In this document: positions 1 through 10,283 of the stretch, in pieces
How positions within the stretch are numbered: position 1 is the first letter of the stretch
Layout: every line of letters starts with the position of its first letter
Origin: Bradyrhizobium arachidis
GTDB lineage: Bacteria; Pseudomonadota; Alphaproteobacteria; Rhizobiales; Xanthobacteraceae
Assembly (NCBI RefSeq): GCF_015291705.1
Contig: NZ_CP030050.1
Location: forward strand, 4,402,001-4,466,000
Direction: 5' to 3'
DNA: 64,000 bases
Notes under the pieces: generated by a model
What the model was told of the DNA's origin: nothing
The model's database searches: none
Seen by the model: the letters and a program-made list of their open reading frames with translations, nothing else
Translations under genes and position numbers: made by a program

Positions 1-1
1 G

Positions 2-82
2 AATGCCGCCGGCGTCTATCAGAAGGCGATCGCGCTGATGGGCCGGCAGATCGATGAGGGCGGGGCGGCAGCCTCGCGCTGA
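2..82 (+). CDS. C-terminal end of an unidentified protein (partial)
   Basis: The frame is open from base 2 and closes at the TGA at 80-82, giving 26 residues that end in GGAASR. The start lies outside the window. The composition is compatible with real coding sequence but too little is present to assign a family. The next plus-strand gene begins 200 bases later. Confidence 0.45.
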   Translation, partial: NAAGVYQKAIALMGRQIDEGGAAASR

Positions 83-106
83 GCAAAACCACGTGCGAAC
101 AGAGCT

Positions 107-172
107 TTAGATTTCTGTTTTGATGCGTTTTCTTGGCGCGCGAACCGCCGTCCACCGCGCGCGATAGGGCTC
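107..172. repeat. Degenerate interspersed repeat, Bradyrhizobium type
   Basis: The stretch contains tgatgcgttttctt followed by a gcgcgaaccg / ccaccgcgcgcg pairing segment and atagggct. From memory this layout (TGATGCGTTTTCTT, gCGCGAACCG, TCCACTTCGCTCG, ATAGGGCT) is a common interspersed repeat in Bradyrhizobium and Rhodopseudomonas. This copy looks diverged. The identification is by recollection and not by alignment. Confidence 0.35.
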
Positions 173-282
173 TTGCTCAGCAAGGCGTGATGCGCCGACG
201 CGAGAAAGTTGTTGCCATCAGGAACTGACGGCACGACGTTTGCTTTGATCAGGTTCGGGGCTGGGCATGAGGAGACTCAACG

Positions 283-504
283 ATGGCAACCCAGATCGTG
301 ATGGACCAGACTGGCGATACGCGCCACGAGTTTGATCCTGGCAATGCCGAAGCGCTGGCGCGAGCCGAACGGCGCTTTCGGGAGCTGACCGGAGCCGGCT
401 TCACCGCCGCCCTCCGGACCGGGCCGGGCGAAGTCACCCGGATCCGATCATTCGACCCGACCGCGCAGGAAACGCTGTTCTATCCCCGCCTGGTCGGCGG
501 CTGA
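283..504 (+). CDS. Small conserved hypothetical protein, 73 aa
   Basis: ATG at 283 follows a good ribosome binding site (gaggag, 266-271 region). The 73-residue product is soluble-looking, charged, with no signal peptide or membrane segment. A helical middle (about residues 22-37, ALARAERRFRELTG) precedes a phenylalanine/arginine-rich tail (EVTRIRSFDPTAQETLFYPRL). I do not recognise the family. It lies 12 bases upstream of the next gene in the same direction, so the two are probably co-transcribed. The tail resembles small proteins that modify or bind other proteins, but that is only an impression. Confidence 0.6.
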   Translation: MATQIVMDQTGDTRHEFDPGNAEALARAERRFRELTGAGFTAALRTGPGEVTRIRSFDPTAQETLFYPRLVGG

Positions 505-516
505 TCTGAGCTGCTC

Positions 517-939
517 ATGATCGCGGCAGTTTGGCTTCGCGCGCCGGCGCGTGCGCGTCTGCATGCGCTGCGCGAACTCTATCGGCGCTTCTTCGGCGAG
601 AACACGCCGGACGCGCGCGGTCGCCGGCTGCTGGCCGAATGGCTGTCACCGGAGCAGCGCGCGCAGTTCGAGGAGCACCGGTACTTCGATGTGACCGGCT
701 GCGATACCGGCAAGACCTATCGCATCCATTACGGCACCGCCGCCAATGTCCACGAGATCGACGGCGACGGGCACGCGACGATGGGATGGTGCTTCGTCCC
801 GTCAGGCTTCCTGGTGCCGGGCGACGTGATGCTGGCACAGAAGATCGCGCTCGAGACGGACGAGAGGGGCGCGATCGCACTCGCAAACCGGTTTCCGCCG
901 GCGACACATTCGGAGCATTTCTACCGGCGGCCATTCTAA
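517..939 (+). CDS. Conserved hypothetical protein, 140 aa
   Basis: The ORF encodes 140 residues without signal peptide or membrane helices. The first 60 residues are arginine-rich and helical; the second half carries a compact, conserved-looking core (RYFDVTGCDTGKTYRIHYG, about residues 55-73) followed by NVHEIDGDGHATMGWCFVP. This kind of core is seen in hypothetical proteins of Bradyrhizobium, but no function is known to me. It sits 12 bases after the 73-aa gene, suggesting one operon. The stop codon TAA (937-939) lies inside the left arm of the inverted repeat at 936-978, which may end transcription. Confidence 0.65.
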   Translation: MIAAVWLRAPARARLHALRELYRRFFGENTPDARGRRLLAEWLSPEQRAQFEEHRYFDVTGCDTGKTYRIHYGTAANVHEIDGDGHATMGWCFVPSGFLVPGDVMLAQKIALETDERGAIALANRFPPATHSEHFYRRPF

Positions 940-978
940 AGCGCGATGAGATCAGGATAGATCGTCATCGCGCTTTAG
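936..978. repeat. 43-bp palindromic element, copy 1
   Basis: An inverted repeat with 14-bp arms of the form ctaaagcgcgatga / tcatcgcgctttag around a short centre. The same element recurs at 45816-45858 in the opposite orientation with only about two differences in the centre, so it is an interspersed REP-like unit and not a gene-specific signal. It directly overlaps the stop codon of the 140-aa gene and can act as a transcript-end hairpin. Confidence 0.75.
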
Positions 979-1040
979 GTTGTTGCGGTTTAGCTTGTTG
1001 TCTTGGCGACGTCGGCTCCAGCGCCGCGAGGGCGCGGCGG

Positions 1041-1133
1041 TCAGTAATGCGTGGTGCGGTAGGCATCCAGCGCATGCGCTGCAAAGACCCCGATGCTGCA
1101 AAGGGCGAGGATGGCGGAGATCAGCTCGATCAT
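1041..1133 (-). CDS. Tiny membrane protein, 30 aa
   Basis: A 31-codon ORF on the minus strand reads ATG at 1133 to TGA at 1041. A strong ribosome binding site (GGGAGGA) lies 6 bases upstream of the ATG. Residues 2-22 (IELISAILALCSIGVFAAHAL) form one hydrophobic helix, followed by a short polar tail DAYRTTHY. The start codon overlaps the stop of the tiny ORF before it (ATGA, 1130-1133), the classic arrangement for translational coupling. It is a likely single-pass inner-membrane microprotein. Function unknown; the evidence is the binding site, the coupling and the clean hydrophobic segment. Confidence 0.6.
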   Translation of the reverse strand: MIELISAILALCSIGVFAAHALDAYRTTHY

Positions 1134-1213
1134 AGCTCGTCCTCCCGCAGCGGCTGGGCGACGAGGTGCTGACAGCAGGCATAGTCATAGATCAGGTCGA
1201 TGAGGAATTGCAT
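1130..1213 (-). CDS. Tiny protein, 27 aa, coupled to the 30-aa membrane protein
   Basis: ATG at 1213 opens a 28-codon ORF ending in TGA at 1130. An AGGGACGG ribosome binding site stands about 6 bases upstream. The product starts MQFLIDLIYDYACCQH, contains a CC pair, and ends in an acidic REDEL tail. It is not a signal peptide. Its stop overlaps the start of the next tiny gene, so the two are probably made together. No family is recognised. A leader role for the second ORF is possible, but both ORFs have their own binding site. Confidence 0.5.
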   Translation of the reverse strand: MQFLIDLIYDYACCQHLVAQPLREDEL

Positions 1214-1412
1214 GGTGGCCGTCCCTGTATTTATTTTGACAACCACTTAAGCGGCCATCTGTTTCAGGCGTGTTTCGTCGCATTTGGAAAGGGGTTTCGC
1301 GGGGAACCCACGGGCTGGCTTGTGCGGCGCGGAGCCGCTATGTCCCGTTTCCGGTCAGTCCCTTCAGCCGCGCGCCTGTCGCGGGCGGCACATCATATTG
1401 CGAGGCAAAATC

Positions 1413-1859
1413 ATGGCGCAGGTCGAGTGGTTCGACGATCTCACCATCGGAATGCGGTTCAAATCGCCGGAAGTTCACGTCACCGAAGCCGACATCAAGC
1501 GCTTTGCGGCCGAGTTCGATCCGCAGCCGATGCACCTCGACCACGAGGCCGCCAAGGCGACCCTGTTCAAGGGCCTCGCTGCATCAGGGTGGCATACCGC
1601 CGCGATCGCCATGAACCTTGCCATCCAGACCCGCCCCTTCGGCCCGCATCCGCTGATCGGCGCAGGGGTCGACGGCCTGCGCTGGACCATGCCGGTGCGG
1701 CCAAACGACCGCCTGCATCTGGTCGGCGAGGTCATGAGCCTGACGCCCTCGAAGTCGAAGCCGCAAGGCATTGCGCTGGTGAAATGGACCATGTTCAACC
1801 AGAACGGCGAGGAGGTTTACACCTTCACCCCGATCGCGATCGTGCCGCGGCGGGCGTAA
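1413..1859 (+). CDS. MaoC/hot-dog family dehydratase-like protein
   Basis: The 148-residue product has the MaoC (R-specific enoyl-CoA hydratase) single hot-dog layout: an opening FDDLTIGMRFKSPEVHVTE, the core AAEFDPQPMHLDHEAA (about residues 32-47), where the Asp and His of the D-x(4)-H hydratase pair sit, then FKGLAASGWHTAAIAMNL. The family hydrates or dehydrates CoA thioesters in the cytoplasm. The open frame extends upstream to 1284, but ATG 1413 gives the usual family N-terminus, so I use it. It stands alone, 100 bases before a secreted protein gene. Substrate cannot be read from the sequence. Confidence 0.85.
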   Translation: MAQVEWFDDLTIGMRFKSPEVHVTEADIKRFAAEFDPQPMHLDHEAAKATLFKGLAASGWHTAAIAMNLAIQTRPFGPHPLIGAGVDGLRWTMPVRPNDRLHLVGEVMSLTPSKSKPQGIALVKWTMFNQNGEEVYTFTPIAIVPRRA

Positions 1860-1961
1860 GGCCACCCCTTTCGCCATCGGCCTTGGTCGGCCACGTCAGA
1901 CCCTTGCGGGCCGCCGGGAGAGATGGTCATCTCCTTGCGGGGAACACGCTGGGAGGCTGAC

Positions 1962-2474
1962 ATGAAACGATTGCTTTTCGCGGCCGGAATGCTCGCAGGG
2001 GTCCTGAGCGCGGCCGCCTTGAACACAAGCCCGGTGCTTGGCCAACAATCCAAGGTCGGCGACTGGACCATCGAGAAGCGCACGCAGGATACGCATTGCA
2101 ATGCGAGCCGCGGCTACAAGGACAAGGACGACGAGAACCGCGACTACGTCATCGTCATCACCTATTCCGACAAGGCCATCGTGATCGTGATGATCTACGA
2201 CGGCTGGGAATGGGACAAGGTCGGCGAGGTCCTGCGGGCCGATGTCGGCACCGACGATGCCGACATCATGAAGAAGGCGAAGTGGGAGGTCATGGACAAG
2301 ACCACCGTGCGCGGCATCTTCGAATACGATCAGTCGATCATGGACCGGCTCTCGAAGGCCAAGCGCCTCACGCTCGATTTCGAGGACGATGACGACGACA
2401 GCATCGAGATGCAGGTCCCGCGGGCCGGCGAGGCGCTCGCCGCGCTGAAATTCTGCGAGGAGAACCGGAAGTAG
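1962..2474 (+). CDS. Secreted conserved hypothetical protein, 170 aa
   Basis: ATG 1962 is preceded by gggagg at 1951-1956, which rules out the upstream in-frame ATG at 1923. The product opens with a Sec signal peptide (about residues 1-27: MKRLLFAAGMLAGVLSAAAL then a likely cut after VLG). The mature part starts with VGDWTIEKRTQD, a phrase also seen in IalB-like periplasmic proteins, and is rich in Asp/Lys, with two cysteines (one near residue 46 in THCNAS, one in the tail KFCEENRK) that could form a disulphide. A cluster of five aspartates occurs near residue 145. The rest does not match a family I know. Probably periplasmic, function unknown. Confidence 0.7.
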   Translation: MKRLLFAAGMLAGVLSAAALNTSPVLGQQSKVGDWTIEKRTQDTHCNASRGYKDKDDENRDYVIVITYSDKAIVIVMIYDGWEWDKVGEVLRADVGTDDADIMKKAKWEVMDKTTVRGIFEYDQSIMDRLSKAKRLTLDFEDDDDDSIEMQVPRAGEALAALKFCEENRK

Positions 2475-2495
2475 GTTGCGTCAGGCGCCGCTCTC

Positions 2496-2584
2496 GTAGG
2501 GTGGGCAAAGCGCAAGCGTGCCCACCAATTTTGCATTCGGCCCGAGATCGTGGGAACGGCGCTATGCGCCTTTGCCCATCCTAC
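2496..2584. repeat. Imperfect inverted repeat of the GTAGGGTGGGCAAAG family
   Basis: The arms read gtagggtgggcaaag on the left and ctttgcccatcctac on the right, with internal complementary blocks gcgcaagcg and cggcgctatgcgcc. This is a frequent interspersed repeat in Bradyrhizobium genomes as I recall. It follows the secreted protein gene by about 20 bases. Confidence 0.6.
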
Positions 2585-2890
2585 AGAGTTGATGCTGATG
2601 TAGACGGCGCCGGGGCCTGATCGTTGCCTCGAGACCCTGCGCGCGGCGTCGCGTGACTCATCGCACACAGCCCGATCGCTGTTCGCATTAATCCTAGTCT
2701 TTGGTGAAAACGTCCAAGCCGCATCCTGCGGTTGACGTTACGCAAGGACGATGTTCGATATTCCAGCATTTCGCTGCAGTCTGTTTCCCTCCTCGAGGGC
2801 GGCGCCTGACCGTCCCGTTCGCTCCGCCGGTTCCCGAATTGCGAGCCCCCTTCGTCGCCGGGGCTGTGCGCTGATCGCATCGTCCGGCAG
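2585..2890. other. Intergenic region upstream of a LuxR-type gene
   Basis: After the inverted repeat about 300 bases remain before the regulator gene. I see no convincing ORF, RNA gene or strong hairpin. The promoter of the regulator must lie here, but no clear -35/-10 pair stands out. Confidence 0.4.
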
Positions 2891-4039
2891 ATGACCATCG
2901 TCCATGCGAGCCGGTTCTCGTCGCTGGTCGGCGACATCTACGATGCGGCGATTGATCCTGCGCTGCGCAGCGCCGCGCTGGAGCAGGTTGCAGAATTCGT
3001 CGGAGGGTTCGCAGCGACGATCCTGTCGCGGGATGCGGCCGGGCTCTCGATCGAGATCCATCAGCATTTCGGCACGGAGTCTCGCTTCCGTCAGCTCTAT
3101 CGCGACCGCTACGTGGAACTCGATCCGTTACTCGATCGCCATCCCGGTCTTGCCGTCGGGCAGACCGCCGGCGTGACCGACATCATGCCTCATTCGGATT
3201 TCGTGGCGACCAGCTTCTACCGGGAATGGCTCGAGCCCCAGGATGCGATCGATCTCGCCGCCGTCACGCTCGACGCGTCGGGCGCGCGCACCACGATCTT
3301 GCAGGTGCTGCGCCATCGGTCCCGTGGCCCCGTCGACGACACCATGCGCGAGCGCATGCGGCTGCTTGCGCCGCATCTCCAGCGTTCCAGGCTCATGGGC
3401 CGGCGGATAGGGGCGCGCTCGCACACCGTGGACGACCTCGCCGATGTCCTCGACGGTCTCAGCAGCGCCATCTGCCTGCTCGACGCCGACGGGCGCGTCA
3501 TCCACGCCAACGCGGCGTGCCGGCAGCTGTTCGCCGATGGCAATCTGCTCGCAATGGTCGGCGACCGGATCGTCGCGCGCAACACCCAGACCGACAAAAT
3601 ATTCCGCGGCCTGTTCGACGTCGCAAGCAATGGCGGAACTGAACCGAGCGGACGTCGCCGGATCGACCTCGTGACGTCGGTCGATGGCCAGCATCACTTG
3701 ATCCATGCTTTTTCGCTGAAGCGCGAACGCAACCAGCCGCGGGATATCGCGGCGACAGCGCTCTTCGTGCAAACGGCCTCGATGGTGCCTTTGCTCGCAA
3801 CCGAGGCGATCGCGGCGGCCTTCAGGCTGACGCCGTCCGAATTGCGCGTGCTGATGGCTATCATCGAGATCGGAGGCGTTCCCGACATCGCAGCAAGGCT
3901 CGGAATCGCCGAGACGACGGTGAAGACGCATCTCGGCCGCCTGTTCGAGAAGACCGGCGCCGGCAGGCAGGCTGATCTCGTGAAGATCGCCGCGGGCTTT
4001 GCCGTGCCGTTCGGACGTCGCACGAGCGGCGACGTGTGA
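2891..4039 (+). CDS. LuxR-type transcriptional regulator with PAS-like sensor region
   Basis: The 382-residue protein ends in a LuxR/GerE helix-turn-helix (about residues 313-370: LTPSELRVLMAIIEIGG, then IAETTVKTHLGRLFEKTG), which binds DNA. A PAS-like segment lies in the middle (about 182-270: LSSAICLLDADGRVIHANAA). The N-terminal 170 residues form an unassigned domain shared with the two regulators at 9014 and 10237 (GDIYDAAIDP, SFYREWLEPQ). It has no receiver-domain aspartate and is not a classical autoinducer-binding LuxR. It is probably a cytoplasmic one-component regulator. Signal and targets are unknown; the autotransporter 1.8 kb downstream is the obvious neighbour to test. Confidence 0.85.
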   Translation: MTIVHASRFSSLVGDIYDAAIDPALRSAALEQVAEFVGGFAATILSRDAAGLSIEIHQHFGTESRFRQLYRDRYVELDPLLDRHPGLAVGQTAGVTDIMPHSDFVATSFYREWLEPQDAIDLAAVTLDASGARTTILQVLRHRSRGPVDDTMRERMRLLAPHLQRSRLMGRRIGARSHTVDDLADVLDGLSSAICLLDADGRVIHANAACRQLFADGNLLAMVGDRIVARNTQTDKIFRGLFDVASNGGTEPSGRRRIDLVTSVDGQHHLIHAFSLKRERNQPRDIAATALFVQTASMVPLLATEAIAAAFRLTPSELRVLMAIIEIGGVPDIAARLGIAETTVKTHLGRLFEKTGAGRQADLVKIAAGFAVPFGRRTSGDV

Positions 4040-4266
4040 GCCATTTCACATCGTCGGTCCTCACATGGCGCCATCTCAATCCATTGTGATGAGCAAAGCC
4101 CTCGGGTCCTCCGATTGCAGGACGCGCATCATCTAGGCCTTTCGTATATCGCGCTCGCGAATGCGAAGCGCAGCGAGCGCCGCGAAGACGTGCCGCGACG
4201 GCATGGAACGCGGGCAAGGAAACGACAGCATGCGGCCGGGCCTGCTTCGTCGTTGGAGAGATTGCA

Positions 4267-5241
4267 GTGAACAGCCAAATTGATTTTTCGGTTCTCAATG
4301 TTTCAACAATCGAAATTCCTGAAAGCGAGCGCATCCCGCTGCTTCGCGATTTCTACTGTCGCGGGGTGTTGAAGGCGGAGGTCGAGGCAAGGAACGGCAA
4401 GCCGGCCGCGGCGAACTTCACCTCGCACATCTTGCCGGAGGCCCAGTTGCTGATGGGCGGATTGTGCGGAGCCCGGGTCATTCGCACCAGGCAGCTGGTT
4501 GCGGATGGCGACGACAGCCTCGCTTTGATCGTGAACAGGTCGGGCGTTCTCGGGATATCCGAGCGAGGACACGATCTGGCGCTTCGCGCCGGACAGGCGG
4601 TCCTGACCAGCGCGGAGGACGTCACGACGTTCGAGCGGTTGTCGCTCGGGAGCTGCTTCTCGCTGCGTGTGCCGCGACGCGTGCTGGCGCCGATGATCGT
4701 CGACGTCGATGACGCCGTGATGCGCGTCATGCCGGAAAGCTCCACCGGACTTCGATTGCTGGTCGACTACGCGATGACGCTGGTGCGGGAGAAGGCGTTC
4801 GACACGCCCGCACTGCGCCAGCTCGCGGTCGGGCATCTGCACGATCTTCTGGCGCTCGTCCTCGGCGCCACCGGTGAGACGCGGGAGCTCGCCGGACGCC
4901 GCGGCGTCAAGGCCGCCAGGCTCCAGAAGGCGAAGGTCTCGATCGCCAACAATTGCTGGCGGCAGGACCTATCGGTGACGGCGGTGGCCCAGGAGCTCGG
5001 CGTGACGCCGCGCTATCTCCAGCGCCTGTTCGAGGCCGACGGCAAGACGTTCTCCTCCTTCCTGACCGAGCAGCGCGTCAAGCGCGCCCATCGCATGTTG
5101 CGCGAGCCCGAATACGCCGAGCGTACCGTGAGCTCGATCGCCTACGATGTCGGCTTCGGCGATCTCTCCTATTTCAACCGCTGCTTCCGGCGGACCTATG
5201 GCGCGACGCCGAGCGACGTCAGGAGCGGCGAAGTGCCGTGA
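4267..5241 (+). CDS. AraC-family transcriptional regulator
   Basis: A GTG start at 4267 follows ggagag with 6-base spacing. The 324-residue protein has an N-terminal AraC-binding-like (AraC_binding_2 type) domain of about 200 residues and a C-terminal AraC double helix-turn-helix (about 220-320). Helix-turn-helix one is LSVTAVAQELGVTPRYLQRL; helix-turn-helix two is SIAYDVGFGDLSYFNRCFRR, the family signature. It lies 227 bases after the LuxR-type gene in the same direction and before the small DUF6894 and autotransporter genes. Ligand unknown. Confidence 0.9.
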   Translation: MNSQIDFSVLNVSTIEIPESERIPLLRDFYCRGVLKAEVEARNGKPAAANFTSHILPEAQLLMGGLCGARVIRTRQLVADGDDSLALIVNRSGVLGISERGHDLALRAGQAVLTSAEDVTTFERLSLGSCFSLRVPRRVLAPMIVDVDDAVMRVMPESSTGLRLLVDYAMTLVREKAFDTPALRQLAVGHLHDLLALVLGATGETRELAGRRGVKAARLQKAKVSIANNCWRQDLSVTAVAQELGVTPRYLQRLFEADGKTFSSFLTEQRVKRAHRMLREPEYAERTVSSIAYDVGFGDLSYFNRCFRRTYGATPSDVRSGEVP

Positions 5242-5300
5242 CCGCGCTCAACTGAATATTCAGCCACCTGCCGATTTCAAATCAGGAGAAGGGATTCGAC

Positions 5301-5372
5301 ATGATCCTTGATCGCGACGTCATGACCATTTTGCAGCGGCTGCGGTGCGGCAATTGCCGCATGACCTGGTAA
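5301..5372 (+). CDS. Possible 23-aa microprotein with CxxC
   Basis: ATG 5301 is preceded by a strong aggagaaggg site and opens a 24-codon ORF encoding MILDRDVMTILQRLRCGNCR plus MTW. The CGNC pair could bind metal. It is too short for standard gene calling, and it stops 28 bases before the next gene. It may be a genuine microprotein, a leader peptide for the DUF6894 gene, or a decayed 5' end of a longer gene. Confidence 0.35.
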   Translation: MILDRDVMTILQRLRCGNCRMTW

Positions 5373-5400
5373 CGCGCGCGCTGCTCGCTGGAGTAAATGA

Positions 5401-5649
5401 ATGCATCGTTTTTTCTTCGACCTTCTGGTCGGAAATATCGTGAAGATCGACCCGGGCGGCATGGTGTTCGAATGCGCCGAGGCAACCTTCGTGGTAGCCG
5501 ACGAGATGGCAAGCCATCTCTTCGTCTGGCGCGATGATTTGCGCGACCGCGACGCCTGGATCCGCGTGAGAGACAAGGGCGGCCGCGAGATCTACCGCGC
5601 CGCGGTCTGGGCGGAGAGTGCGGAGAAGGCGGGATGGGACCAGGCATGA
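5401..5649 (+). CDS. DUF6894-type small protein, 82 aa
   Basis: The product starts MHRFFFDLLVGNIVKIDPGG and contains the ADEMASHL and WIRVRDKGGREIYR segments that mark the small rhizobial DUF6894 proteins, which usually run 75-95 residues. These are frequent in Bradyrhizobium in many copies; their function is not known. No signal peptide or membrane segment. The binding site is poor (ctggagtaa before the ATG), so coupling with the tiny ORF at 5301 is possible. Confidence 0.75.
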   Translation: MHRFFFDLLVGNIVKIDPGGMVFECAEATFVVADEMASHLFVWRDDLRDRDAWIRVRDKGGREIYRAAVWAESAEKAGWDQA

Positions 5650-5840
5650 GCACGCGGGCGACGGTGTAGCAACGCTGCACCAGTGCGGCGCGAAACGCCT
5701 TCAGTTCGTCCTGGCCCGAAACCCGGTCGTCACCGTCCAAGTCGAAACCGGCGTCCCTTTCTACGTTGGCGATCAGCGAATCCAAATTCGCAAGAGCGGC
5801 CTCATCCGATCAGAGGAGGTCGCTGACAACGCGCCTGTGA

Positions 5841-8867
<3,027 letters not shown>

Positions 8868-8903
8868 GCCGGCATCAGCCCTGGCGGCTTGAACGCAGCG
8901 CCC

Positions 8904-8934
8904 TGCCGGCCGGGCTCCATCCGCCCGGCCGGCA
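8904..8934 (+). terminator. Perfect GC hairpin after the autotransporter
   Basis: TGCCGGCCGGGC and GCCCGGCCGGCA pair perfectly over 12 bp around the loop TCCATCC, 36 bases after the stop codon. There is no T-run, so it is either a weak intrinsic terminator or an RNA-stabilising end structure. Confidence 0.55.
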
Positions 8935-9013
8935 CCTCCTACGATCGGAGGACGCCGCATGCTGTGGTCGTGCTAGGCTCCCGGGCATTGACCATTCAAT
9001 GCCAATTTGAGCC

Positions 9014-10132
9014 ATGCACGGACCACGGAAACTGCCCGAACTGGTCGAGGCCATCTATGACGCGGGGCTCGATCCCGCGATGTGGACCAACGTCGTCGCC
9101 GGCATCCGCGATTTCGTCGGCGGCCAGGCCTGCGGGCTGTTTTCCAAGGATTCGATCAGCAAGTTCGGCGTGACGCACTATTATTGCGGGGCGGACCCGC
9201 ACTACATCCGCCTCTATTCGGAGACGCATTCGAAGTTCGATCCGCTGACGGTCCTGCCGCCGCACGGCCGGATCGTCAGCATCCCCGATCTCGTCAATTT
9301 CGAGGAGTACCGGCGCGGGCGCTTTTACCAGGAATGGATGCAGCCGCAGGGATGCCGCGACGCGGCCAATGTCGTGCTCGATAGTTCCAGCACGAGCTGC
9401 CCGGTGATGATGACGGTGCTGTCGGGCCGGCGCATGGTGGATCCCGCGATGAAACATCGCCTCGCGCTGATCGTGCCGCACGCCAGCCGCGCGCTGCTGG
9501 TCAACCGCGCCATCGATTCGAAGCTGACATTGGCGACGGCGCTGGCCGACGTCCTCGACAGTCTGACATCCAGCATCTTCCTGCTCGATTCCTCCTGCCG
9601 GTTGGTGCATGCGAATTCTGCGGGCCATGCCCTGCTTGCGGCCGACGACGTCGTCCGGTCCGTTGCCGGCCAGCTCGTGACCGGCAGTGCCGAGGCCAAT
9701 CAGACGCTGCGCAATGCCTTCGCGAGCCGCAGCGACGTCGCGATCGCTATCGCACGCGGCCACGCCATTCCTTTGCTTTCGCCAAGCGGGGATCGCTATG
9801 TCGCGCATATCCTGCCGCTCGCCTCCGTGCTGCGCAACGGCGGCGACCGGGCCCGCGACGCTGCCGGTGCGCTGATGCTGCGCAAGGTGTCGCTCGGCGC
9901 GCAATCCGGTGGCGAGCTGATCGCGCGGACCTTCGGCCTGACGCCGGCCGAGCTGCGCGTGTTCCTGTCCATCGTCGAGGTCGGCGGCATCCCGGAGACG
10001 GCGGCCGCGCTCGGTATCGCGGAGACGACGGCGAAGACGCATCTGCATCGCGTCTTCGCCAAGACCGGCGTTTCGCGTCAGGCCGACCTCGTCAAGCTTG
10101 CCGCGGGATTTTCCAATCCGCTTCTCAACTGA
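9014..10132 (+). CDS. LuxR-type regulator, tandem paralog 1
   Basis: This 372-residue protein has the same layout as its neighbour at 10237: an N-terminal domain starting LPELVEAIYDAGLDPAMW, a shared central block YYCGADPHYIRLYSET and FYQEWMQPQGC, a PAS-like segment (about 185-260, SSIFLLDSSCRLVHANSAG) and a C-terminal LuxR helix-turn-helix (about 309-368, IAETTAKTHLHRVFAKTGVS). The two are clear paralogs and a third, more diverged copy lies at 2891. There is no phosphoacceptor domain. It sits 146 bases after the autotransporter in the same direction, with the 8904 hairpin between them. Confidence 0.88.
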   Translation: MHGPRKLPELVEAIYDAGLDPAMWTNVVAGIRDFVGGQACGLFSKDSISKFGVTHYYCGADPHYIRLYSETHSKFDPLTVLPPHGRIVSIPDLVNFEEYRRGRFYQEWMQPQGCRDAANVVLDSSSTSCPVMMTVLSGRRMVDPAMKHRLALIVPHASRALLVNRAIDSKLTLATALADVLDSLTSSIFLLDSSCRLVHANSAGHALLAADDVVRSVAGQLVTGSAEANQTLRNAFASRSDVAIAIARGHAIPLLSPSGDRYVAHILPLASVLRNGGDRARDAAGALMLRKVSLGAQSGGELIARTFGLTPAELRVFLSIVEVGGIPETAAALGIAETTAKTHLHRVFAKTGVSRQADLVKLAAGFSNPLLN

Positions 10133-10196
10133 TCAATAAATCACTGCCGGAATTGAACCTTTTGCTGCCGCGGCAGACTCACAGGAGCCGCCGGGC

Positions 10197-10283
10197 ATGA
10201 CGAACATTTCTTCATCTGTGATCACTAGCTGTTCCGATGTCCCGACTTCCGAAACAATCCGAGCTGATCGAGAGCATCTATGA
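10197..10283 (+). CDS. Possible upstream ORF overlapping the second paralog
   Basis: A 29-codon ORF (ATG 10197, TGA 10281-10283) has an aggag site 9 bases upstream, while the LuxR-type gene start at 10237 has no visible binding site of its own. The ORF overlaps the first 47 bases of that gene in another frame. It may be a leader peptide that governs translation of the regulator, or chance. The sequence (MTNISSSVITS then a Ser/Thr-rich stretch) has no family. Confidence 0.25.
   Translation: MTNISSSVITSCSDVPTSETIRADREHL

Noticed and set aside
952..1188. A 78-codon minus-strand frame overlapping the tiny ORF pair
   Set aside because: It is in another frame from the two tiny ORFs, which have better binding sites, and shows no protein-like pattern.
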